In this document: one piece after another, positions 6,311-11,358 of the stretch | Layout of the letters: every line of letters begins with the position of its first letter | Numbering within the stretch: the first letter of the stretch is position 1 | Assembly: GCA_028276125.1 (NCBI GenBank) | Contig: JAPYWY010000024.1 | Coordinates: forward strand, 1 to 11,358 | Source of the DNA: Pseudothermotoga sp. | GTDB taxonomy: Bacteria; Thermotogota; Thermotogae; Thermotogales; DSM-5069 | Length of the DNA stretch: 11,358 bases | Direction of reading: 5' to 3' | Position numbers and translations under genes: made by a program | Notes under the pieces: generated by a model | What the model saw: only the letters and a program-made list of their open reading frames with translations | Databases searched by the model: none | What the model was told of the DNA's origin: nothing

Positions 6311-7492
6311 ATGAACGTTCTCATCGGTGTGACGGGCTGTATCGCCCTGTACAAAGTTGTAGGACTGGTGAGCGGCCTCCGCAAAGACGGGCACGAATTG
6401 AGGATCATCATGACGCAGAGTGCGCAGAAACTGGTCTCGAAGGATCTGTTTTCTGCCGTTGGCAACTGTCCGGTGTACACGGATGAGGACGCATTCAACA
6501 TAAAAGATGGCTGGATACCGCACACGGAATTGTCCAGATGGCCAGATGTCCTTGTGGTAGCACCGGCCACCGCCAACACGATCGCGAAGATCGCGCACGG
6601 CGTCGCGGACAACTTGCTCACCATGGTTTGTTTAGCCTTCGCGAAGGACAAGAAGCTCTTAGTGCCCGCCATGAACGTGCGCATGTTCGAAAATCCCATC
6701 ACGCAGGAAAACATCGAGAAACTCCGTCGAATGGGTTGGTGGGTCTTGGATCCCGAAGAGGGACACCTCGCGTGCGGTGAGGTTGGCCGTGGGAGGTATC
6801 CAGAGAACGAGGTTGTTCAGGAGGCCATATACGTACTCGGCAGCGACAAGCCTCTCAAGAAACTTCGCTTGCTCGTGACTGCTGGGCCCACTTGGGAGAG
6901 CATCGATCCGGTGCGGGTGATATCGAACCGTTCCAGTGGAAAGATGGGTTTCGAGATCGCCAAGATGGCTGCTCGGCTCGGTGCCGAGGTCACGTTGATC
7001 GCTGGTCCCACGTGTTTGAGACCTCCGTTTTTCATCAAAGAGTATGTCAAGGTGGAGAGCGCTCAGCAAATGTTTGAAGAAACGACGAAGAGGTTCGACT
7101 CGGTCGATGGCGTCATCATGGCGGCAGCCGTGGCCGATTACACCCCCGCGCTGAAGAGCAGTTCGAAACTGAAGAAATCAAAGGAGAGACTCTCCATCGA
7201 ACTCGTCAAGACGAAGGATATACTCGAAGAACTCGGTCGACGAAAGAACAGACAGATCTTGGTTGGCTTCGCCGTGGAGACTGACGAGCTGGAGACCTAC
7301 GCGGAACAAAAGTTGAAGAAAAAGAACCTCGACATGATCGTCGCAAACGATGTGCAGGCGATGGGCAGCGATCAAAACAGTGTCACGATCATAAAGAGGG
7401 ACGGTTCGAAGAAGCGAGTTGGTCCAGATGCGAAGGATCGCATTGCTCTGGCTATTCTTGACGAGCTCGCTCATCTTTGGTGCGGCTCATGA
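6311..7492 (+). CDS. coaBC: Bifunctional phosphopantothenoylcysteine decarboxylase / phosphopantothenate-cysteine ligase
   Basis: 393 residues, the normal size for the fused enzyme. ATG start 4 bases after rpoZ with only a weak Shine-Dalgarno site. It joins 4'-phosphopantothenate to cysteine and decarboxylates the product to 4'-phosphopantetheine in coenzyme A synthesis. The N-terminal flavin domain (CoaC, about 1-180) has GVTGCIALYK at 6-15, catalytic His71 in PHTELS, APATANT at 84-90, PAMN ending at Asn122 and the Cys155 lid in CGEVGRGR. The C-terminal domain (CoaB, about 184-393) has TAGPTWESIDPVR at 190-202, SNRSSGKMG at 205-213, AAAVADY at 271-277 and VGFAVET at 318-324. All key residues are in place. 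Its last 65 bases also encode the signal peptide of the next gene in another frame. Confidence 0.96.
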   Translation: MNVLIGVTGCIALYKVVGLVSGLRKDGHELRIIMTQSAQKLVSKDLFSAVGNCPVYTDEDAFNIKDGWIPHTELSRWPDVLVVAPATANTIAKIAHGVADNLLTMVCLAFAKDKKLLVPAMNVRMFENPITQENIEKLRRMGWWVLDPEEGHLACGEVGRGRYPENEVVQEAIYVLGSDKPLKKLRLLVTAGPTWESIDPVRVISNRSSGKMGFEIAKMAARLGAEVTLIAGPTCLRPPFFIKEYVKVESAQQMFEETTKRFDSVDGVIMAAAVADYTPALKSSSKLKKSKERLSIELVKTKDILEELGRRKNRQILVGFAVETDELETYAEQKLKKKNLDMIVANDVQAMGSDQNSVTIIKRDGSKKRVGPDAKDRIALAILDELAHLWCGS

Positions 7493-8621
7493 GTTGCTCA
7501 TCAAGTCTTTCGAGAAGAACACGATAGAGCTCTCCCTGCGGCCGATCTACACGATTGGCGAGCAGCCCAGAGTGTACCTTTTCACTCAGACGGGCCACAG
7601 GCTCGCAAAGTTCACCAAGGAAAACTCCTTCACCTTCGATGTCTCGAACACCGACTGGATCATCGTGGAGGGTTTCGGCAAAAGCAGTCTTGGTTATCCT
7701 ATGCGCGGTGTTCGACCAACGCTTTTGAAACTCTCGAGTTACAGGCAAGATCCACAGGTTTTCTTCTTCACGGATCTTGGTAAGCAGCTTTTCTACATCG
7801 CTGTGAGATTACCACAAGATTGGAAACTCTTAAGCTGTGATTTTCAAAACCTCAGCTTCAGAAGGTTCTCCTTCAACGGTCTTTTGTACCTCTATACGCC
7901 CGACAAGCCCAAGGATGGCATACACACCCTGAAACTGACCTTCGAACTACCGTACGGTTTGCGCAAGACAACGAGTTTGGATGTGTTCGTCTTCCACGGC
8001 TTGGTGAACTCGTTGAGGGGTTCCACAGCGCCAATGCGAGTTGAACCAGTGGCTCCCTACACCCACATCGTCAAGCCTGGCGAAACCCTCTGGTCGATCG
8101 CCAACATGTACGGTCTCACCGTTCCAGACCTCGAATTGGCGAACAGTATTCCCGACGGAAACCGTATTGTGTCAGGTACCGTTCTGAAGCTTGCTAAAGT
8201 GTATTTCGATTCTTCTTTGACGAGCATAGTGATCAACACGGCGACTGGCAGGTTGGCACTCTATTACAACGGGGTACTCGTGAGAGTTTTTCCCGTGGCC
8301 GTGGGGCGCAGCGACATGACTCCACCAGGGACTTACTGGATCATGAAGAAAGAAGTTGATCCTGCGCTCTACTGGTTCGGTGAGTACATCCCGCCGCGTT
8401 CTCCCATAAACGGTTTGGGCACGAGATTTTTCCAGTTGTCCAACCCGACCTACGGGATACATGGAACAACAAAACCGTGGGAAATCGGAAAGAGGATCTC
8501 CCACGGTTGTATCCGCATGTTCAATCAGGACATAGAAACCATAGATGCGTTCGTTGATGTCGGAACCAAGGTGGTAGTGATCAGAAGCACGGAAGAATTT
8601 CCAATCAAGTGGAACTTCTGA
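7428..8621 (+). CDS. Secreted LysM and L,D-transpeptidase (YkuD) protein
   Basis: 397 residues from ATG 7428. This start is chosen because it yields a textbook signal peptide: MRR, a hydrophobic run (IALLWLFLTSSLIF), then a GAA cleavage site near residue 20. It overlaps coaBC by 65 bases and lacks a good Shine-Dalgarno site; a TTG at 7419 adds three residues, and a TTG at 7494 would lose the signal. Residues about 21-210 are a beta-rich region I do not recognise. A LysM peptidoglycan-binding domain lies at about 213-256 (HIVKPGETLWSIA). The YkuD catalytic domain spans about 265-386, with His345 in YGIHGTT and the nucleophile motif SHGCIR at 358-363 (Cys361). Such enzymes make 3-3 peptidoglycan cross-links or attach proteins to the wall. 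The site is complete, so it should be active in the periplasm. Confidence 0.9.
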   Translation: MRRIALLWLFLTSSLIFGAAHELLIKSFEKNTIELSLRPIYTIGEQPRVYLFTQTGHRLAKFTKENSFTFDVSNTDWIIVEGFGKSSLGYPMRGVRPTLLKLSSYRQDPQVFFFTDLGKQLFYIAVRLPQDWKLLSCDFQNLSFRRFSFNGLLYLYTPDKPKDGIHTLKLTFELPYGLRKTTSLDVFVFHGLVNSLRGSTAPMRVEPVAPYTHIVKPGETLWSIANMYGLTVPDLELANSIPDGNRIVSGTVLKLAKVYFDSSLTSIVINTATGRLALYYNGVLVRVFPVAVGRSDMTPPGTYWIMKKEVDPALYWFGEYIPPRSPINGLGTRFFQLSNPTYGIHGTTKPWEIGKRISHGCIRMFNQDIETIDAFVDVGTKVVVIRSTEEFPIKWNF

Positions 8622-8642
8622 TCAGAACCTTCCTCCCTTTTT
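8611..8642. terminator. Candidate terminator between convergent genes
   Basis: The 12-bp perfect palindrome TTCTGATCAGAA (8616-8627) holds both stop codons. It is flanked by GGAA and TTCC, which can extend the stem with a small internal loop. On the + strand TTTTT follows at 8638-8642 after a short gap, so it may end the L,D-transpeptidase transcript; the - strand side has no T run. The stem is AT-rich and the T run is displaced, so this is weak. Confidence 0.35.
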
Positions 8643-8978
8643 CTCTGCCCTCTTTTTGTACTCGGCAAACTTCTTCTCACTGTCTCTGAGAAATCTGGCG
8701 AGCTTCTTTTCGAACTCGGCCTTCTTTGCGTCTTTCTGTTCCTCCTGGCTCTTCTCTTCTTTCAGCGACAGTTCCCATTTGCCGTCGCGCGTCTTGCCGA
8801 TGATCCTCGCTGTGACTTCCTGACCTTGCTTCAAGAAATCTTCGACGTTCTTCACATACTGGTTCGCAATCTTGGAGATGTGAATGAACCCTGTTTCTCC
8901 GTTCTCGAGCGTGACGACTGCTCCGAATTTTGTTATTTGTGTGACTTTGCTCTTCACAACGTCGCCGACCTTTACCAC
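8622..8978 (-). CDS. Small S1-domain RNA-binding protein (YugI/general stress protein 13-like)
   Basis: 118 residues read leftward from a GTG at 8978. An AGGGAGGG Shine-Dalgarno site (8986-8993) lies 7 to 8 bases upstream of it. Residues 1 to about 75 are one S1 OB-fold domain: VGDVVKSKVTQITKFGAVV at 4-22, GETGFIHISKIANQYV near 27-42, LKQGQEVTARIIGKTRDGKWELSLK near 49-73. Residues 76-118 form a very charged Lys/Glu helix ending in a basic tail (KKRAEKKGGRF), which may add RNA or ribosome contacts. Similar single-S1 proteins such as B. subtilis YugI associate with ribosomes. It follows rpmE by 31 bases and is probably co-transcribed, which fits a translation-related role. Specific target unknown. 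Confidence 0.88.
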   Translation of the reverse strand: MVKVGDVVKSKVTQITKFGAVVTLENGETGFIHISKIANQYVKNVEDFLKQGQEVTARIIGKTRDGKWELSLKEEKSQEEQKDAKKAEFEKKLARFLRDSEKKFAEYKKRAEKKGGRF

Positions 8979-9009
8979 AAACTAACCCTCCCTAAGGATT
9001 TATGAAGCA

Positions 9010-9225
9010 TCAGTATTCGACACCCTCGTACCTGCGCTTGAACTTCTCGATGCGTCCTTCAGTGTCTATGACCAAGCCAGCGCCCGACTGTCCCCTGTAA
9101 AGGGGATGACAGTTCGAACACACATCTATCCTGATGGTGTCCCTCGTCGTATAAAATCTGTGCTCTGCACCACACGCACACTTCACTGTCACAAGCTTCA
9201 TCTTTGGATGAATGTCCTTCTTCAT
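9010..9225 (-). CDS. rpmE: Ribosomal protein L31, zinc-binding form
   Basis: 71 residues read leftward from an ATG at 9225, with an AGAGGTGA Shine-Dalgarno site (9233-9240). The L31 pattern is clear: KKDIHPKMKLVTVKCACG at the N-terminus, IDVCSNCHPLYRG near 33-45 and EGRIEKFKRRYEG at 56-68. The four zinc ligands Cys16, Cys18, Cys36 and Cys39 mark the C+ form. Typical L31 has PFYTGKQK where this one has PLYRGQSGAGLVI, a short glycine insertion before the EGR.EKF motif. It is a component of the 50S subunit at the intersubunit bridge. It heads a two-gene leftward operon with the S1-domain gene. Confidence 0.95.
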   Translation of the reverse strand: MKKDIHPKMKLVTVKCACGAEHRFYTTRDTIRIDVCSNCHPLYRGQSGAGLVIDTEGRIEKFKRRYEGVEY

Positions 9226-9263
9226 TTGGCCTCACCTCTTTCGAACTTTTTGTTACCCTATAA

Positions 9264-9291
9264 ATGATACCACAAGAAAGCACGTCGTCAA
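9264..9291 (-). promoter_or_regulatory. rpmE promoter (extended -10 with -35)
   Basis: Read on the - strand, TTGACG (9286-9291) and TATCAT (9264-9269) are separated by 16 bases. TGG directly precedes the -10 hexamer, giving an extended -10. Transcription would start near 9257, leaving a leader of about 32 bases to the rpmE ATG. Confidence 0.7.
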
Positions 9292-9300
9292 TATTTGACG
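9286..9300. repeat. 15-bp inverted repeat over the rpmE -35 box, possible operator
   Basis: CGTCAA-TAT-TTGACG is a perfect 6-bp inverted repeat with a 3-base centre. One arm is the -35 hexamer of the leftward promoter. It has the same 6-3-6 layout as the repeat in the yicC promoter but a different sequence. A DNA-binding protein here could block rpmE transcription. With one copy only, chance cannot be excluded. Confidence 0.35.
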
Positions 9301-9341
9301 GCATGGAAGTTGAACCGTTCGAAACTCAGATTTCACCTGCG

Positions 9342-9350
9342 TGGTATAAT
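9342..9350 (+). promoter_or_regulatory. Extended -10 promoter for the GGDEF-like gene and murA
   Basis: TGG followed by TATAAT is a perfect extended -10. No convincing -35 hexamer is seen at 16-18 bases upstream. Transcription would start near 9357, giving a leader of about 110 bases to the GTG at 9467. No stable structure or riboswitch was recognised in that leader. Confidence 0.65.
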
Positions 9351-9451
9351 TTTATGAGATGTTCGACGCAAACAGCGAGCGTTTCTGACCCAGTCGGGTG
9401 AGCAAACACTTTGAACGGGTGGGTTTGAGAATCATGCACAGTGACCAGAGC

Positions 9452-9459
9452 AGGGAGGG
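9452..9459 (+). promoter_or_regulatory. Shine-Dalgarno site that fixes the GGDEF-like gene start
   Basis: AGGGAGGG lies 8 bases (from GGAGG) ahead of GTG 9467. The earlier in-frame starts GTG 9398 and ATG 9434 have no comparable site, so this decides the start. Confidence 0.6.
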
Positions 9460-9466
9460 AAGGTTC

Positions 9467-10039
9467 GTGGGAGAGAAAGAAGAACTTCTCCAAAAGATCA
9501 AGATGTTGGAGGACCAGCTGGAATACTACAGAGCACGTGAGGCTCAGATGGAGCAACTGATCAAGGAGTACAACGAGTTCATTCGCAGGCAATTCGACAT
9601 CTACGATCAATTCGTTCGCGACATTGGAACCAGCAAGATCATCGATCCTTACACGAGGGTGTATTCCGCGGAACACATAAGCAAACTCATCACTTATTAC
9701 CATCAACGCGCTTTTGAGGAGAACCGCAGCTATGGTTTGATACTCGTGCGATTGGCTGAGCGAGATGAGGACTTCGACGCGAACTTGCTCGCACTGGCGA
9801 AACTCTTGAAGAACGTTGTCAGAGTTCCCATGGACAGCATAGGAAGACTCAACGAAGATACCTTTGCCGTTCTGCTGACGGAAATATCTAAGGAAAATAC
9901 CAGCAAAGTCGTGGAGAGAATGAAGTCTTTCATCAACGAGCATCTCGCCATTCCCGTCAAGATCTCATTCAGGTCGTACCCCGAAGACGGTTCAAACCTC
10001 GAAGACATGGTGAAGCAAATGCAAGCGGAGGTCAGTTGA
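9467..10039 (+). CDS. Coiled-coil protein with degenerate GGDEF-like domain
   Basis: 190 residues from GTG 9467; a start at 9398 would add 23 residues but lacks a ribosome site. Residues 1 to about 50 are a charged helical, coiled-coil-like segment (EELLQKIKMLEDQLEYYRAR). From residue 60 the sequence follows the order of a diguanylate cyclase domain: DPYTRVYS replaces DPLTGLYN, LAKLLKNVVRVPMDSIGRL matches the segment before the active loop, LNEDTFAVLL at 128-137 stands where GGDEFAVLL would be, and VKISFRSYPEDG matches the strand before the last helix. The GGDEF loop has become LNEDT and the metal and substrate segment (DxDxFKxxND) is missing, so cyclase activity is very unlikely. It may be a dimeric regulatory or receptor remnant. 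It sits one base ahead of murA and is probably co-transcribed. The family call is by pattern only. Confidence 0.7.
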   Translation: MGEKEELLQKIKMLEDQLEYYRAREAQMEQLIKEYNEFIRRQFDIYDQFVRDIGTSKIIDPYTRVYSAEHISKLITYYHQRAFEENRSYGLILVRLAERDEDFDANLLALAKLLKNVVRVPMDSIGRLNEDTFAVLLTEISKENTSKVVERMKSFINEHLAIPVKISFRSYPEDGSNLEDMVKQMQAEVS

Positions 10040-10040
10040 A

Positions 10041-11300
10041 GTGGGCAAACTCGTTGTTCACGGTGGAGTAAGACTCAACGGTTCCGTGAGGATCTCTGGC
10101 GCAAAGAATGCCGCTCTTCCCATCCTCGCGGCAACGATTCTGCTCGATGAGCCAGTCCTGATTCACAACGTTCCGGATCTGTTGGACGTGCGTACGATGA
10201 TGGAGATCCTTGAATCGATAGGTTTCAATGTCAGATTCGAAAAGAACACAATATGGGTGAAACCGTCAGCGAGTTTGAAGGGTCAAGTGCCTTATGAGCC
10301 TGTCAGAAAGATGCGGGCGTCCTTCAACGTTCTTGGACCACTGGCAGTCAAGTGTGGTGAGGCCTCGGTGTCCCTCCCTGGGGGATGCTCCATCGGCGTT
10401 AGACCTGTAGATTTTCATCTGGAAGGGCTTCGCAAACTTGGGTTCTCCATCGACGTAGAGCACGGCGTCGTCAAAGCGAAGAGAGAGAAGAGACTTGGAG
10501 AGTGCTACGTGTATTTTCCCTTCCCCAGTGTTGGGGCAACGGAGCACATAATGATTACTGCCGCTTTGCTCGACGGGACAAGAACGATCATCGAAAATGC
10601 CGCGATGGAACCAGAGATAGTCGACCTCGCAAATTTCCTTGTTAGTTGTGGAGCCAAGATACTTGGAGCTGGGAGTAGAAGGATCGAAATCGAAGGCGTG
10701 GATCGATTGAGATCTTGTGAGCATTCAATAATACCGGATCGGATAGAGGCTGGTACTTACGCTATAGCGGCTGCAGCGACGCGAGGCAAGGTACTCCTAC
10801 AGAACGTTCGCCCCGATCACATGATGGCTGCGATCGAAGCGTTGAACCAGTCTGGTGCTCAGATTAAGATCGATGGTAACAACCTCTTGGTTCAGATGAA
10901 CGAACGGCCCAAGCCACTCAAACTCCAAGTGGCCCCTTACCCAGGCTTCCCCACGGATTTACAACCACAGATGATTGCCTATCTGAGCGTCGCCGATGGC
11001 ACTTCCGTGATCGTTGAGACGGTCTTCAAATCGAGGTTCCAACACGTGGACGAGCTCAGAAGGCTTGGATTGAAGGCCGAACTCACGGATGGAACGGCGA
11101 TCGTCTATGGAGTGGAGAGGTTGCAGGGTACGATCGTGAAAGCCACAGATCTGAGGGCTGCGGCTGCACTGGTGATTGCGGGTCTCATGGCCGAGGGAAC
11201 GACGATCATCGAAGAAGTCGATCAGATCTTTAGAGGATACGAGGATTTGACGCTAAAACTCAGCAAACTTTCCGCGATCGTGGAGTACGAGAATGGTTGA
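10041..11300 (+). CDS. murA: UDP-N-acetylglucosamine 1-carboxyvinyltransferase MurA
   Basis: 419 residues, the exact family length. GTG start one base after the previous stop, with a GGAGGT site at 10027-10032. It transfers enolpyruvate from PEP to UDP-GlcNAc, the first committed step of peptidoglycan synthesis, in the cytoplasm. Visible motifs: SGAKNAALPIL at 19-29 (Lys22, Asn23), KMRASFNVLGPL at 90-101, and the active-site loop PGGCSIGVRPVDFH at 113-126 with catalytic Cys116. This is the cysteine form, not the fosfomycin-insensitive Asp form. PGFPTDLQPQ at 301-310 contains the catalytic Asp306, and Arg372 and FRGYEDL at 397-403 (Arg398) complete the site. All key residues are intact. The upstream GGDEF-like gene shares its transcript, which may tie cell-wall synthesis to a regulator; that link is inference. 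Confidence 0.97.
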   Translation: MGKLVVHGGVRLNGSVRISGAKNAALPILAATILLDEPVLIHNVPDLLDVRTMMEILESIGFNVRFEKNTIWVKPSASLKGQVPYEPVRKMRASFNVLGPLAVKCGEASVSLPGGCSIGVRPVDFHLEGLRKLGFSIDVEHGVVKAKREKRLGECYVYFPFPSVGATEHIMITAALLDGTRTIIENAAMEPEIVDLANFLVSCGAKILGAGSRRIEIEGVDRLRSCEHSIIPDRIEAGTYAIAAAATRGKVLLQNVRPDHMMAAIEALNQSGAQIKIDGNNLLVQMNERPKPLKLQVAPYPGFPTDLQPQMIAYLSVADGTSVIVETVFKSRFQHVDELRRLGLKAELTDGTAIVYGVERLQGTIVKATDLRAAAALVIAGLMAEGTTIIEEVDQIFRGYEDLTLKLSKLSAIVEYENG

Positions 11301-11358
11301 ACGTGCACTCGATTGGTTCAAGAACAACCTTTCGAATTGCAAACTTTGTCCTCTCGAG
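11293..11358 (+). CDS. N-terminus of a possible family-4 uracil-DNA glycosylase (3' partial)
   Basis: An ATG 8 bases inside the end of murA opens a frame that runs to the window edge, 22 codons. The visible peptide has a short helix and then CKLCPL at 16-21. A CxxCPL motif about 15-20 residues from the start is characteristic of the iron-sulfur (4Fe-4S) uracil-DNA glycosylases of thermophiles, which remove uracil from deaminated DNA. Two cysteines of the cluster would be C16 and C19. The overlap with murA and continued reading frame make a gene likely. The family call rests on a few residues and could be another CxxC protein. Confidence 0.5.
   Translation, partial: MVERALDWFKNNLSNCKLCPLE

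Noticed and set aside
6109..6714. 201-codon open frame on the - strand opposite rpoZ and coaBC
   Set aside because: It is antisense to well-identified genes, its translation resembles no family, and no start signal was seen. It is an open-frame shadow.
9240..9323. Two TTCGAA palindromes flanking the divergent promoters
   Set aside because: TTCGAA is frequent throughout the window's coding sequence, so it is not specific to this region.
9369..9408. Direct repeat GCAAACA (9369-9375 and 9402-9408) in the GGDEF-like gene leader
   Set aside because: Only 7 bases in two copies, expected by chance; no stable leader structure supports a riboswitch.
9398..9466. Start of the GGDEF-like gene at GTG 9398 or ATG 9434
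   Set aside because: Neither has a usable ribosome binding site, while GTG 9467 has AGGGAGGG at good spacing.
9326..9943. 205-codon open frame on the - strand opposite the GGDEF-like gene
   Set aside because: It would run across the rightward promoter, has no recognisable domain, and mirrors the codon pattern of the + strand gene.
1..11358. CRISPR arrays, tRNA or rRNA genes, insertion sequences, prophage genes
   Set aside because: No regularly spaced repeats, cloverleaf or rRNA-like stretches, transposase or phage proteins were seen, and genes fill almost the whole window.

Overview
The window reads as a chromosome segment from a thermophilic member of the Thermotogota (Thermotoga/Pseudothermotoga type). 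The reasons are an Omp85/BamA outer-membrane assembly protein next to genes with Firmicutes-like order, tightly packed and overlapping genes, frequent GTG/TTG starts with strong Shine-Dalgarno (SD) sites, Lys/Glu/Arg-rich proteins, and extended -10 promoters. The organism call is an inference from content, not from a database match.

Region 1 (1-4186, + strand) is one tightly coupled operon that enters from the left. It carries an RsbW-like GHKL ATPase (5' end missing), a DRTGG-type small protein, a PHP-domain metal-dependent hydrolase, and a stand-alone histidine-kinase-type ATPase domain with a cysteine-rich tail. The last gene is BamA with a signal peptide, about five POTRA domains and a beta barrel. 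From memory, the first four families recur near [FeFe]-hydrogenase genes in Clostridia and Thermotogota. I infer a redox or hydrogen-linked signalling module whose sensor and hydrogenase genes would lie left of the window. The stop-start overlap onto bamA is the surprising part.

Region 2 (4232-8621, + strand) starts at an extended -10 promoter that contains a 6-3-6 inverted repeat. It runs yicC, remA-like (DUF370), gmk, rpoZ, coaBC, then a secreted LysM/L,D-transpeptidase. The first five genes have the same order as yloC-remA-gmk-rpoZ-coaBC in Bacillus subtilis. They cover RNA turnover, a small DNA-binding regulator, GDP synthesis, the RNA polymerase omega subunit and coenzyme A synthesis. 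The transpeptidase signal peptide is encoded inside the 3' end of coaBC in another frame.

Region 3 (8622-9225, - strand) holds rpmE (ribosomal protein L31, zinc form) followed by a small S1-domain RNA-binding protein. It converges on region 2 with stop codons back to back inside a 12-bp palindrome.

Region 4 (9226-9466) is a divergent promoter region of 241 bases. It holds a well-formed rpmE promoter overlapped by a 15-bp inverted repeat, and an extended -10 promoter for the rightward genes.

Region 5 (9467-11358, + strand) has a short coiled-coil protein with a degenerate GGDEF-like domain, coupled to murA (complete, catalytic Cys present). It ends with the start of a gene whose CxxCPL motif suggests a family-4 uracil-DNA glycosylase, cut by the window edge. 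I saw no tRNA, rRNA, CRISPR array, insertion sequence or prophage gene.
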